Shown: piece by piece, positions 34,836 through 43,446 of the stretch
Position numbering within the stretch: position 1 is the first letter of the stretch
Layout of the letters: each line of letters opens with the position of its first letter
NCBI GenBank assembly: GCA_023461035.1
Contig: JAEWOD010000016.1
Span: 286,378-350,377 of the forward strand
DNA: 64,000 nucleotides
Direction: 5' to 3'
Origin: Bacteroidota bacterium
GTDB lineage: Bacteria > Bacteroidota > Bacteroidia > Flavobacteriales > Weeksellaceae
Position numbers and translations under genes: made by a program
Notes under the pieces: model-generated
What the model was told of the DNA's origin: nothing
The model's input: the letters and a program-made list of their open reading frames with translations, nothing else
The model's database searches: none

Positions 34836-35747
34836 TTAAGCATAATTCAAAATCAAATACCAAATTGCTAAAGTGATAAACGAAACCGGAATCCCAATTC
34901 CGACCATCATGGTGCTCAATCTCGGTTTCAATCCATACGAAGCCGAGACGATCGAAGCGGTAATCATCGGTGCCATCGCAGCTTCCATCACACATACTTC
35001 AAAAGGAACTTCCGTTTGATCAAATACAAATTTGTACAAAATAAAAATAACCATAGGCCAAATGATCAATTGGTATCCCAATCCCAGAAACAAAAATTTC
35101 CAATGTTTGCTTTTTCGTTCAATTCTCAATTGGTACCCCACAGAAACCAATGCCAATGGCGTTACCGTAAGTGCCAACTTTTCAAAAACGGAATTCAGCT
35201 CCGGTTTAAATTCAAATCCAAATAACGTAAATGAAATACCCAAACAGAAAGCAAGAAATGGCGGGAACCTGAAAATCCGGGATGAAATTTGTTTCAAATC
35301 GGTTTTTCCTCTCGAATAAGTCGCGGCCACCAAAATTCCCAAGGTTGACAACACCATAAATGTACCTGGCAAATCCACCAAAATCAAGGTCTCCAAACCT
35401 TCCTTTCCATAAAGTGCCTCGATGACCGGAATGCCGACAAAGGAAGTATTGCCCAGTCCACTCGTCAGAATCAAACAGCCAACCAGACTTTTGGACCAAT
35501 GAAAAATTTTACCCAACGCGATGAACAAACCTGCCGCCAAACCAAACCCGATCCAGGCAACACCCAGCGGATACAAAAGCTCAGATGAAATTTCAACTTT
35601 TGGTAAATAATACAATGCCATTGCCGGTAGCGAAATGTAAATCACAAATTGATTGAGGACGATAGGCGTTTCTTTCGGGAAAGTCTTGAATTTCCGGAAG
35701 AAAACACCTAAAAACAAACACAGAAAAAGTAAAAGGATACTGGACAC
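34836..35747 (-). CDS. AEC-family transporter (auxin efflux carrier type)
   Basis: Inner-membrane carrier of the AEC family (bile/arsenite/riboflavin-transporter superfamily fold) with about 10 membrane helices in 303 aa. Features seen: an N-terminal helix followed by PKETPIVLNQFVIYISLPAMALYYLP, the mid-protein GLGNTSFVGIPVIEALYG motif typical of AEC proteins, and a C-terminal half repeating the pattern (EAAMAPMITASIVSASYGL). The substrate is likely a small organic anion but not determinable. The start is GTG at 35747; its -7 box ends 4 nt upstream. Divergent from der. Confidence 0.85.
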   Translation of the reverse strand: MSSILLLFLCLFLGVFFRKFKTFPKETPIVLNQFVIYISLPAMALYYLPKVEISSELLYPLGVAWIGFGLAAGLFIALGKIFHWSKSLVGCLILTSGLGNTSFVGIPVIEALYGKEGLETLILVDLPGTFMVLSTLGILVAATYSRGKTDLKQISSRIFRFPPFLAFCLGISFTLFGFEFKPELNSVFEKLALTVTPLALVSVGYQLRIERKSKHWKFLFLGLGYQLIIWPMVIFILYKFVFDQTEVPFEVCVMEAAMAPMITASIVSASYGLKPRLSTMMVGIGIPVSFITLAIWYLILNYA

Positions 35748-35751
35748 GCTG

Positions 35752-35759
35752 CAAAGGTA
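35752..35759 (-). promoter_or_regulatory. -7 promoter box abutting the AEC transporter start
   Basis: TACCTTTG on the minus strand, an exact TAnnTTTG match, ends 4 nt before the GTG start at 35747. This implies a leaderless or nearly leaderless mRNA and supports the GTG. Confidence 0.55.
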
Positions 35760-35829
35760 AAAGTATGCAATAAAACTTCAGAAATATTTAGAGTTAAAAA
35801 TGACAGTTAAATCCTAATTTTTAAAAGAT

Positions 35830-35837
35830 TACCTTTG
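35830..35837 (+). promoter_or_regulatory. -7 promoter box for der
   Basis: TACCTTTG, an exact TAnnTTTG match, 56 nt before the der ATG; a leader of about 50 nt is predicted. Seventy nt separate it from the divergent AEC transporter box. Confidence 0.5.
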
Positions 35838-35893
35838 CAAAAAATTGGGCTCAAAGAGATACCCATTAATAATTTCATTATTAAACATTTTTT

Positions 35894-37201
35894 ATGGCAA
35901 ACATAGTTGCAATCGTAGGCCGGCCAAACGTCGGAAAATCCACACTTTTTAACCGTTTATTGCAAAAACGTCAGGCAATTGTAGATGATGTTTCGGGTGT
36001 TACGCGTGACCGTCATTACGGAAAAAGCGACTGGAACGGACAGGAATTTACCGTCATTGATACCGGCGGATACATCGTCGGGTCTGATGATACGTTTGAA
36101 GTTGAAATCCGTAAACAAGTGGAATTGGCCATTGACGAAGCCAACGTCATACTTTTTATGGTGGACAACCAGGTCGGACTTACCGATATGGATAAAGAAG
36201 TAGCACAATTGCTTCGCCGTTCAAAAAAACCGGTTTTATTGGTAGTCAATAAAGTTGATTCCAATAAAAACCTCGACGATACTTACGAATTCTACAATTT
36301 GGGATTTGAAAAATTTTACACCGTTTCGTCTATGACCGGTAGCGGAACGGGAGAACTGCTGGATGAAGCCATTACCCATTTTGAAGAAACCGATCATAAA
36401 GACCCATTTGAAGGACTGCCGAGAGTTGCCATCGTCGGACGACCCAATGCCGGAAAATCCACGCTGACAAATGCTTTGCTGGGTGAAGAAAGAAATATCG
36501 TTACCGACATCGCCGGGACTACGCGTGATTCCATTGAAACGCTTTACAATAAATTCGGACATGAATTTGTGCTGATTGATACTGCCGGAATGCGAAAAAA
36601 AGGAAAAGTAAGTGAAGACCTGGAGTTTTATTCGGTGATGCGTGCGGTTCGTGCTGTGGAAGAATGTGATGTCTGTGTGCTCATGATCGATGCCACCAGA
36701 GGAATTGAAGCCCAGGATTTGAATATTTTATTTCTCGCAGAGCGAAACCGGAAAGGCGTTATCATTTTGGTAAACAAATGGGATTTGGTAGAAAAAGAAA
36801 CCAATACCATCAAGGAATATGAAGCCGAAATCCGCAAAAAAATTGCACCTTTTAACGATGTTCCGATTCTTTTTATTTCAGCTTTGACCAAACAGCGTGT
36901 GCATAAAACGGTGGAAACCATCATGCAGGTCAATGAAAACCGTAATCGAAGAATTAAAACTTCGAAATTAAACGAATTGATGCTTCCGATCATGGAAATC
37001 ACGCCACCGCCTGCCATCAAAGGAAAATACATCAAAATCAAATACGTCACTCAATTGCCGACTCGTACACCCCAATTTGCATTTTTTGCCAATTTACCGC
37101 AATACGTAAAAGAGCCTTACAAACGATTTATCGAAAATCAATTGCGTAAGAATTTCGATTTTACCGGTGTTCCGATTGAAATTTATTTCAGACAGAAATA
37201 A
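35894..37201 (+). CDS. der: Ribosome-assembly GTPase Der (EngA)
   Basis: Essential double-GTPase that helps mature the 50S subunit. Two G domains in tandem: first P-loop GRPNVGKSTLFNRL (about residues 8-21) with DTGG and NKVD; second P-loop GRPNAGKSTLTNALLG (about 180) with DTAGMRKKG and NKWD. A KH-like domain (about 350-435) follows, ending in GVPIEIYFRQK. All G motifs are intact and 435 aa is standard. It has its own promoter. Confidence 0.97.
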   Translation: MANIVAIVGRPNVGKSTLFNRLLQKRQAIVDDVSGVTRDRHYGKSDWNGQEFTVIDTGGYIVGSDDTFEVEIRKQVELAIDEANVILFMVDNQVGLTDMDKEVAQLLRRSKKPVLLVVNKVDSNKNLDDTYEFYNLGFEKFYTVSSMTGSGTGELLDEAITHFEETDHKDPFEGLPRVAIVGRPNAGKSTLTNALLGEERNIVTDIAGTTRDSIETLYNKFGHEFVLIDTAGMRKKGKVSEDLEFYSVMRAVRAVEECDVCVLMIDATRGIEAQDLNILFLAERNRKGVIILVNKWDLVEKETNTIKEYEAEIRKKIAPFNDVPILFISALTKQRVHKTVETIMQVNENRNRRIKTSKLNELMLPIMEITPPPAIKGKYIKIKYVTQLPTRTPQFAFFANLPQYVKEPYKRFIENQLRKNFDFTGVPIEIYFRQK

Positions 37202-37236
37202 TTAATTTGAAAATTTGGAAATGAGATAATTTGAAA

Positions 37237-37626
37237 ATGTTTTATTCTAAGAGTAAAATCCAAAAATTAATTTCTGAAAACTATGAATTTACAATGCTTG
37301 AAAATTTAGAGTTTGAAGGAATTAAATACAAGGGAATTGGACAAAAGGCTTTTGCTGATTTAATTTTTATAAAAGATAATCTTTTTATTTTCACTTACAA
37401 CAAGATATTAGGATTAAAGTACAACTACAGTATTATCAGAGTAAATTTAAAACAGGAAAGTCACTGTATTCAAAAAGAATTAAGGATACCTGCATATATT
37501 GCTGAAACCGTATTTATTAACAGAGGGTTGATGTATGTCTATCTAAAATATCGAGATGGATTTCGATTGAAATATGAAAATTTTGATGATTCTTTGCAGA
37601 TAAATTTTAATAAATACTTTTCTTAA
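37237..37626 (+). CDS. Hypothetical protein, 129 aa
   Basis: Not recognised. The ATG at 37237 gives MFYSKSKIQKLISENYEF; a TTG two codons earlier is possible. Alternating hydrophobic/charged strands (YKGIGQKAFADLIFIKDNLFIF...YSIIRVNLK) suggest a small beta-rich, probably soluble domain with no signal peptide, membrane helix or metal motif. It is AT-rich and lies 35 nt after der, convergent with the phosphatase gene. Could be a late acquisition or a lineage-specific gene. Confidence 0.6.
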   Translation: MFYSKSKIQKLISENYEFTMLENLEFEGIKYKGIGQKAFADLIFIKDNLFIFTYNKILGLKYNYSIIRVNLKQESHCIQKELRIPAYIAETVFINRGLMYVYLKYRDGFRLKYENFDDSLQINFNKYFS

Positions 37627-37655
37627 TTTGAAATAATTTATAAGTTCAAATTAAA

Positions 37656-38507
37656 TCAATAACTATTCAGATTCTCCAAAATAACTTTGTCTTTTTGTTG
37701 TGGCGTTAATATATAATCATAACCGGGCATTGCACTTTCCCAATCACCGTAACCCGAATTAGGCAAAACGATGAACTTTTCTCCAAATTCCTTTGATAAA
37801 TCCTCTACGACTTGGTTTCTTTCTTCTTGCGGTTTTTTATAGAAAACCTCCGAGAAATCAGCCAGATTATCACCCAGATACATAAAAACTTCAAAATCTT
37901 TCAGGACGACCTTTCTTCTTGCTTCTTTGTTGGAAGTATCTTTCATGACCAAGACATGTGCTTCGTCGGCAAATGGAAATCCTAATTCTTTAAGATTCTT
38001 CAAAGTGCCGGATTTGTCGTTTTCATTCCGATTGGAAATGTAAAAAATATGGACGTTTTGCGAAGCAGCAAATTTAAAAAATGCCAAAGCGCCCGGATAA
38101 GCAACGGCTTCACCTTTTGAAGTCCATTCCAGCCAAGAATCCAGATCAAATTCATTCCCCAATTCTGCCTGCTTTACGGCATAAGGCGAATTGTCCAGAA
38201 TCGTTTCGTCTATATCGGTCACGATGGCAATCGGTCGCAGATGTTGCAATTTTGATTTTTCTTCCACGATTTTTGTTGCGATGTTATATGCCTGATGGCA
38301 CAAAGCTTTGAACTCGCCTGCATTTTGTTGCCAGATAGCCGCATAAACTTTCCCGTTTAGCGCAATGTCATTTAATTTCCGGTCAGAAACAGATTGAGCA
38401 GGTTTTGCAGAATCATCTGATTTTTGGCTTAAATCGATGGTTGTTCCGCAGGAAGTAATAAGTCCGACTAAAAGAAATCCGTATAAAATGGAAGACCAAT
38501 ATTTCAT
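37656..38507 (-). CDS. Acid phosphatase lipoprotein, e(P4)/HAD class IIIB
   Basis: Outer-envelope lipoprotein phosphatase of the HAD superfamily, related to the Haemophilus e(P4) 5'-nucleotidase. The ATG at 38507 gives 283 aa starting MKYWSSILYGFLLVGLITSC, with a lipobox at Cys20; the frame extends 29 codons upstream with no family content, and a -7 box lies between. The nucleophile motif IVTDIDETILDNSPYA (DxD), the threonine/serine motif IFYISNRNE and the acidic motif MYLGDNLADF are all present. It probably removes phosphate from nucleotides outside the cytoplasm. Confidence 0.88.
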   Translation of the reverse strand: MKYWSSILYGFLLVGLITSCGTTIDLSQKSDDSAKPAQSVSDRKLNDIALNGKVYAAIWQQNAGEFKALCHQAYNIATKIVEEKSKLQHLRPIAIVTDIDETILDNSPYAVKQAELGNEFDLDSWLEWTSKGEAVAYPGALAFFKFAASQNVHIFYISNRNENDKSGTLKNLKELGFPFADEAHVLVMKDTSNKEARRKVVLKDFEVFMYLGDNLADFSEVFYKKPQEERNQVVEDLSKEFGEKFIVLPNSGYGDWESAMPGYDYILTPQQKDKVILENLNSY

Positions 38508-38525
38508 AAAAACCAATTTAGAAAA

Positions 38526-38533
38526 CAAAAGTA
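38526..38533 (-). promoter_or_regulatory. -7 promoter box for the acid phosphatase gene
   Basis: TACTTTTG on the minus strand exactly matches TAnnTTTG, 18 nt before the ATG at 38507; it excludes the upstream in-frame start. Confidence 0.55.
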
Positions 38534-38622
38534 AACGAATTAATTTGAAAATTTGAAGATGTGTAAGTTTGAAAATCCTACATTTATCATTCAAAATTGA
38601 ACATTCATAATAACATTAGGTT

Positions 38623-40023
38623 TTGGAATACAAAGTGCTGACCGATGAGGATATAATTTTCTTTCAAAAAACAATTGGTGAGAAGAATGTTTTGCTTTCA
38701 GATTTTGACAAATACGCTTCCGACTCTACCGAAAGACTCCAGTTTTTTCCGGACGTGGTTTTGAAACCCGATTCGGCTGAAAAGATTGCTGAAGTTGTAA
38801 AATATTGCAACCAAGAACTTCTTCCCATCACGCCGCGCGGAGCCGGAACGGGATTGGCTGGCGGTGCTTTGCCTATAAAAGGCGGCGTAGTTTTATCGGT
38901 CGAAAAATTAGATCAAATTTTAAAAATAGATGAAGATAATTTCCAGGTAACGGTTGAAGCCGGTGTCATCAATTATAATTTACAGAAAAAATTAGCTGAA
39001 AAGAATTTGTTTTATCCGCCCGATCCAAGTAGTTGGCAAAGTTCATTTATCGGTGGAAATATCGCCACCAATGCCGGTGGTCCGAAAGCCGTGAAATACG
39101 GTGTTACTGCCCAATATGTTCTCAATTTAGAAGTGGTTTTGCCAAACGGCGAAATCATCTGGACGGGCGCCAATACTTTAAAAAACAGTACAAGTTTAAA
39201 TCTGACTCAATTATTTGTGGGAAGCGAAGGGACGCTCGGGATCATTACAAAAGCAGTTTTAAAGATTATCCCAAAGCCTAATAAAGATGTATCGGTTTTG
39301 ATTCCTTTTTATAATTTAGAGGATGCTTGCGAAGCTGTTTCGGCGATTTTTCATGCCGGAATAAATCCATCGGCTCTTGAGTTTATGGAACAACGCGCCA
39401 TTGATGCCGCAACCCAATTTTTATTTAACGAAACAAATTCCCCCTTTGAAGGAGGCAAGGGGGATGTTGAAATCCAAGCACATTTATTGATTTCGTTGGA
39501 TGAAAAAATTGAAACAGATCTTCAGAGATTAATAGAAACGGTTTCGAAATTTAAAATCGGAGAAATTCTTTTTGCAGAAAACGAAACGGAGAAAGCCAGG
39601 ATTTGGCTGATTCGCAGACGTGTGGCGGAAGTAGTTAAAATAAACGGCTACACCATAGAAGAAGATACCGTAGTTCCGAGAGCGAATTTGGCCAAATTGA
39701 TAAAAAAAATCCATCAATTGGCAGATGAAAGCGGTTTTAAAGTCGTTTGTTATGGTCATGCCGGAGACGGAAATCTACATATAAGAATTAATCATCCGGT
39801 TCATAAAAATTCCTATAATATTCCTGAGATTCAATTGATTTTAAATCAATTATTTCAAATCGTAAAAGAATTGGACGGAACCATTTCAGGCGAACATGGA
39901 ATCGGTTTGATCCAAAAACCCTATCTGCCGATTGTCCTTTCCAAAGCCAATTTGGAATTGCAGAAATCCATCAAAAAAACCATCGACCCGAGAAATATCA
40001 TGAATCCGGGAAAGATATTTTAA
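38623..40023 (+). CDS. FAD-linked oxidase, GlcD/D-lactate dehydrogenase type
   Basis: Flavoprotein oxidising a 2-hydroxy acid such as glycolate or D-lactate. The FAD-binding PCMH domain (about residues 40-220) has PRGAGTGLAGGALP, DPSSWQSSFIGGNIATNAGG and GSEGTLGIIT; the C-terminal FAD-oxidase domain has the YGHAGDGNLHIRI metal/substrate motif, SGEHGIGLIQKPYLP and the ending DPRNIMNPGKIF. 466 aa is usual. The start is TTG at 38623. Residues about 272-282 (NSPFEGGKGDV) are encoded by an inserted palindromic repeat and are not expected in the family. Confidence 0.9.
   Translation: MEYKVLTDEDIIFFQKTIGEKNVLLSDFDKYASDSTERLQFFPDVVLKPDSAEKIAEVVKYCNQELLPITPRGAGTGLAGGALPIKGGVVLSVEKLDQILKIDEDNFQVTVEAGVINYNLQKKLAEKNLFYPPDPSSWQSSFIGGNIATNAGGPKAVKYGVTAQYVLNLEVVLPNGEIIWTGANTLKNSTSLNLTQLFVGSEGTLGIITKAVLKIIPKPNKDVSVLIPFYNLEDACEAVSAIFHAGINPSALEFMEQRAIDAATQFLFNETNSPFEGGKGDVEIQAHLLISLDEKIETDLQRLIETVSKFKIGEILFAENETEKARIWLIRRRVAEVVKINGYTIEEDTVVPRANLAKLIKKIHQLADESGFKVVCYGHAGDGNLHIRINHPVHKNSYNIPEIQLILNQLFQIVKELDGTISGEHGIGLIQKPYLPIVLSKANLELQKSIKKTIDPRNIMNPGKIF
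39439..39464. repeat. Palindromic repeat inside the FAD oxidase coding sequence
   Basis: TCCCCC (39439-39444) and GGGGGA (39459-39464) flank TTTGAAGGAGGCAA, the form of a GC-rich palindrome I know from intergenic regions of several bacterial groups. Here it is in frame within the gene and adds about 10 residues between the two domains. Confidence 0.6.
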
Positions 40024-40043
40024 ATTTGGAGAAATTATAACCG

Positions 40044-41618
40044 TTGGTTTTTCAAAAGTCATTTATTCTTATTTTCCTTCTTTGGTGCTTTGCCTCGACC
40101 AATGCGCAGAAAATCAGCCGGAATGAATTGGATAGTTTGGAAGAAAATCTATCTGTCATTTACAAGAACCTACCCGATAAGGCAATCGGAATTGGAAATG
40201 TAATCCTTGAAAATTCTAATTCGGAAACACAAAAAAGCCGAGTGCTCGGGATGATTGCCGTTTCTTATTTCATCAAAAACGATATCAATAAATCAACTGA
40301 ATTGCTATTTCTTTCAAAAGTCGAAGCCGAAAAAACCGGAAACCATGAACTGATTGCTCAGACTTATGGATCGATTGCGCATCAATATGTTCAATTGAAC
40401 TTACATGACAGGGCAAAATTTTATTTGGATAAAGCAATTGAAGAAACAAATAAATTGGAAAATGGAAACAGTAAATATTTTTTAAGGGCATTATCATATC
40501 TCGAAATGGGAAATATCTTGTTTGATGAAAAAAATTATGGCACTGCCAACGAAAGTTATAAAAACTCCCTGAAACAGTTTCAGAATATGATAGAACCCGG
40601 AAAAAAAGTATCCTATCATTACCTTCGATCGCTTTATAACATTGGAAACTCTTATTTATCTCTGAATCAGGCCGATTCGGCGGAATTATATCTGAATAAA
40701 GCGCTTGTTTTAGAAAACACACAAGATTCCGAACTGAAATTTTTTATTTATACAACGCTATCGCAGGTTTATGCGGAAAAAAATCATTTCCAACGCGCTG
40801 TTGATTCTCTTCAGGTCGTATTGGCTGATCCTGAATTCATCAATCATGAACTTCGATCCGAAATCTACCTGAACCTTTCACGGAATTACAAAAGCTTGAA
40901 AGACGAAGCCAATTATACGCTTTACAATGAGAAATATTTAAAGCTGAGCGATTCCTTGAAGCTGAATAATTTTGAGGCGATTAATACGGCTATCAATCAG
41001 GAGCAAAAAGAAATCAAATCGGCCTTGTCAAAAGCGGGAAAAAGGAATCAGATGTTGATTTTCATTGGAATTCCATTGTTCCTTATTTTTCTTTTTTTGA
41101 TTTTTTATTTAATTCAAAAAAGAAAAAACGAACGGAAGAAATTTGTGGAAATCATTTCAAATTTAAAACAGCAGAAACCAGAGGAGAATGTCCCGAAATT
41201 AATGGAAACAAAATCAAAACAACAAAATCCGGACATCTCAAACCCAACGGAAGAAGATTTACTTCGGAAACTAAAAATATTTGAGAACTCCGGAAAATTT
41301 ACCAATCCGAAACTCAGTATTTCCATGCTGGCTGTTCAGCTAAAAACTAATACCACTTATCTTTCTGAAGTGATTAATCAACATAAAAATAAAAATTTCA
41401 ATGCCTATATAAATGAACTTCGCATTCAGTATATCTGTGAGAAAATTTACAATCACCCCGAATATTTAAATTATAAAATCAGTTATCTAGCAAAAGAAAG
41501 TGGCTTTATTTCTCATAGCTCTTTTGCGACGGTTTTTAAAAATATAACCGGAATTTCTCCTTCTGTTTTCCTACGCGAAGCGGCAAGAAGAGAATCTTAT
41601 AAATCAAAACAAAATTAG
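40044..41618 (+). CDS. Membrane-anchored TPR / AraC-type regulator
   Basis: A single-chain sensor-regulator common in Bacteroidota. Signal peptide (ends TNAQ, about residue 22), TPR repeats (about 40-310, e.g. DRAKFYLDKAIEETNK), one transmembrane helix (about 334-354), a charged linker, and a C-terminal AraC DNA-binding domain (about 420-520: ISMLAVQLKTNTTYLSEVINQH, then YLAKESGFISHSSFATVFKNITGISPSVF). The outer TPR part is inferred to sense a signal and the inner domain to bind DNA. The start is TTG at 40044. It lies 20 nt after the FAD oxidase and before a T9SS protein gene. Confidence 0.87.
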   Translation: MVFQKSFILIFLLWCFASTNAQKISRNELDSLEENLSVIYKNLPDKAIGIGNVILENSNSETQKSRVLGMIAVSYFIKNDINKSTELLFLSKVEAEKTGNHELIAQTYGSIAHQYVQLNLHDRAKFYLDKAIEETNKLENGNSKYFLRALSYLEMGNILFDEKNYGTANESYKNSLKQFQNMIEPGKKVSYHYLRSLYNIGNSYLSLNQADSAELYLNKALVLENTQDSELKFFIYTTLSQVYAEKNHFQRAVDSLQVVLADPEFINHELRSEIYLNLSRNYKSLKDEANYTLYNEKYLKLSDSLKLNNFEAINTAINQEQKEIKSALSKAGKRNQMLIFIGIPLFLIFLFLIFYLIQKRKNERKKFVEIISNLKQQKPEENVPKLMETKSKQQNPDISNPTEEDLLRKLKIFENSGKFTNPKLSISMLAVQLKTNTTYLSEVINQHKNKNFNAYINELRIQYICEKIYNHPEYLNYKISYLAKESGFISHSSFATVFKNITGISPSVFLREAARRESYKSKQN

Positions 41619-41741
41619 ACTAAATATTTGTTTACAAGCATTTTATATTCATGTTTTATATTTTAAAATCAAGGATTTTGAAATATATTCATTAGCATAA
41701 CCAAGATTCTGAAGTTAGATTTACCGAAAACTAAAATTAAG

Positions 41742-43115
41742 ATGAAGAAAATTTTATTAAAGACAATGTTGCTTGTGGGATTGTTTTCTTACGGTCAGGA
41801 TTGTTTATACGGAACTGTTTCAGAAAACACATCCAATGGCGGAAATATTTCGACAGGCGGAGCTTTTGAATATTATGCCGCTTCTGACTTTGATGTTCCG
41901 TTCGGAACTATATTTACTGTCAATCAGGTGAAGTTTAATGTGCTAAAAGGAGAAGCAGATCTGGAATATGTTGATGTACGGTTTTTAGAAGATGCCAACG
42001 GCAAGCCCGGCGAAACATTTCAGACATTTGAAAACTTGGTTCCGGCAAGTCAGGAACTTGCCTATATTTCCACAATCGAAGGTATGAATGCTTATACGAT
42101 AATAGTGGACTTGCCTAGTTCATTTGAGCTGTCAAAAGGAAAATATTATTTAGATATTCAAGGAGCTCCCGGCGATGAAATAGCTGTAAGTTGGGAAATA
42201 GGAAAAGAAGAAACGACTTCATTGGGAAGATTTGATTTCAGCAAGTTTGGAGAGGATTCTTGGTTTGGAGGATTTGCTTATTATGATTACATTTTTCAGG
42301 TAATGGGAACCTGCACTGATTCAGGTGAGGAACAACCTGATTATGGAGAGGAATGTTTTCAGGGAAATGAGTCAAATGAACATGAAACCGGATTGAATTT
42401 AAGAGGAGGAAGGTTAGCTGATGATTTCATAGTACCGGACAATACTACTTTCTATTTAAGTGAATTAAAAATGGCTACGCTTCAATTAGGAAACATCGTA
42501 AATGCAGGAATCAGTATTCGAAATGCAATTGACGGTCGTCCGGGAGATGTGATTTATACAGCAGAAAATGTAAGTCCGAAAACGGAGAATTTCTTTGGTT
42601 ATCATCCATTTGCAGGTTTTCCGTTGGATGTGGTTTCAGTCGTCCTTGAATTTGAGTTTGAGGAACCATTTGAATTAACCGCTGGTCAGTATTTCATAGA
42701 TGTTCATGATGTGATTTATGTTCCGTTTACCGATTTTCTGGCTTGGGAAGCTACTTCACTTCCAGGAATAGGTGGAAATGCGTTTGAATCTTTCGATGGA
42801 GAAACATGGACAGAAGCAGAAGCACTCAATCTGGTATTTGATGTTTCGGGTTATTGTAAAGAAACTTTGACAGTAGATGATTTGGAGGAATCGGACTTCA
42901 GCTTTTATCCAAATCCTGTAATGAATGAATTGAATATCCTTTCAAAATCGGATTTGAGAAATGTTTCAATTTACAATCTTTCCGGCCAATTGGTGATGCG
43001 TTCAAAATCAATGGCTAAAAAACTGGATACTTCTTCACTTTCGGTAGGTATTTATTTGGTGAAAGTTGAATTGAAAAACGGTCAGATTGAAACTTTTAAA
43101 ATAGTGAAACGCTGA
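41742..43115 (+). CDS. T9SS-sorted protein with two DDF-type domains
   Basis: Exported protein of unknown function. Signal peptide (ends FSYG, about residue 17), then two related domains (about 20-190 and 200-370), each with a (S/A)DDF/(S/A)DF(D)VPxxTxFxxxx(V/L)K core and GRPGD/GKPGE loops, e.g. LADDFIVPDNTTFYLSELKM. A T9SS sorting domain closes it (YPNPVMNELNIL, LSVGIYLVKV, ending FKIVKR). The domain recurs in the genes starting at 1938 (minus strand) and 59593. A strong hairpin terminator follows. Confidence 0.85.
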   Translation: MKKILLKTMLLVGLFSYGQDCLYGTVSENTSNGGNISTGGAFEYYAASDFDVPFGTIFTVNQVKFNVLKGEADLEYVDVRFLEDANGKPGETFQTFENLVPASQELAYISTIEGMNAYTIIVDLPSSFELSKGKYYLDIQGAPGDEIAVSWEIGKEETTSLGRFDFSKFGEDSWFGGFAYYDYIFQVMGTCTDSGEEQPDYGEECFQGNESNEHETGLNLRGGRLADDFIVPDNTTFYLSELKMATLQLGNIVNAGISIRNAIDGRPGDVIYTAENVSPKTENFFGYHPFAGFPLDVVSVVLEFEFEEPFELTAGQYFIDVHDVIYVPFTDFLAWEATSLPGIGGNAFESFDGETWTEAEALNLVFDVSGYCKETLTVDDLEESDFSFYPNPVMNELNILSKSDLRNVSIYNLSGQLVMRSKSMAKKLDTSSLSVGIYLVKVELKNGQIETFKIVKR

Positions 43116-43141
43116 ACATATTGAATCGTTAATTGTAAGAG

Positions 43142-43170
43142 GGTCTGTGAAAGAATTCACAGACCTTTTT
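43142..43170 (+). terminator. Rho-independent terminator
   Basis: Perfect 10-bp stem GGTCTGTGAA/TTCACAGACC with loop AGAA, followed directly by TTTTT. It lies 27 nt past the stop of the T9SS gene. Confidence 0.9.
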
Positions 43171-43209
43171 ATTTTTAAATAAATTTTAAGTCGAACTCAT
43201 TTAAAAGAT

Positions 43210-43251
43210 AAAAATCTGAAAAATATCATGAATCCGGAAAAGATATTTTGA
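43210..43251 (+). pseudogene. Remnant matching the 3' end of the FAD oxidase gene
   Basis: The frame reads KNLKNIMNPEKIF then TGA, against RNIMNPGKIF at the end of the oxidase at 38623-40023. The DNA is identical over AATATCATGAATCCGG and again over AAAGATATTTT, with one base between. The match ends sharply upstream. It looks like the last codons of a lost or rearranged copy lying 3.2 kb downstream. Confidence 0.5.
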
Positions 43252-43272
43252 TTTTCTAAAAATCTTTTTTTA

Positions 43273-43280
43273 TATATTTG
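43273..43280 (+). promoter_or_regulatory. -7 promoter box for the three-gene exported cluster
   Basis: TATATTTG matches TAnnTTTG exactly. The first long gene starts at 43447, so the mRNA would have an unusually long leader of about 160 nt, which contains a tiny open frame. Confidence 0.5.
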
Positions 43281-43308
43281 CACTAACCGAAACTAATCTT
43301 TAAATACT

Positions 43309-43335
43309 ATGGCTATCCACGACATTTTCACGTAA
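43309..43335 (+). CDS. Possible 8-codon leader peptide MAIHDIFT
   Basis: A complete tiny frame (ATG to TAA) in the leader of the exported cluster, directly after the 16-nt block CTAATCTTTAAATACT that is also found ahead of the exported gene at 50527. Downstream, AATAAATT/AATTTATT can form a hairpin. A regulatory leader peptide is only a suggestion; the length makes chance quite possible. Confidence 0.3.
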   Translation: MAIHDIFT

Positions 43336-43446
43336 TCATTTTGTTGTAATAAATTTTAACCTAATTTATTGCACATATCCTTATAGGGTTTCGCGCTAGA
43401 AATCATAATAGGAATATTCCTTTTGTAACATCCTAAACTAAACTAT

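Noticed and set aside
40040..40048. ACCGTTGGT, a 9 of 9 match to the LytTR half-site, at the start of the TPR/AraC gene
   Set aside because: It overlaps the TTG start codon and has no partner half-site 21 bp away, so chance is more likely.
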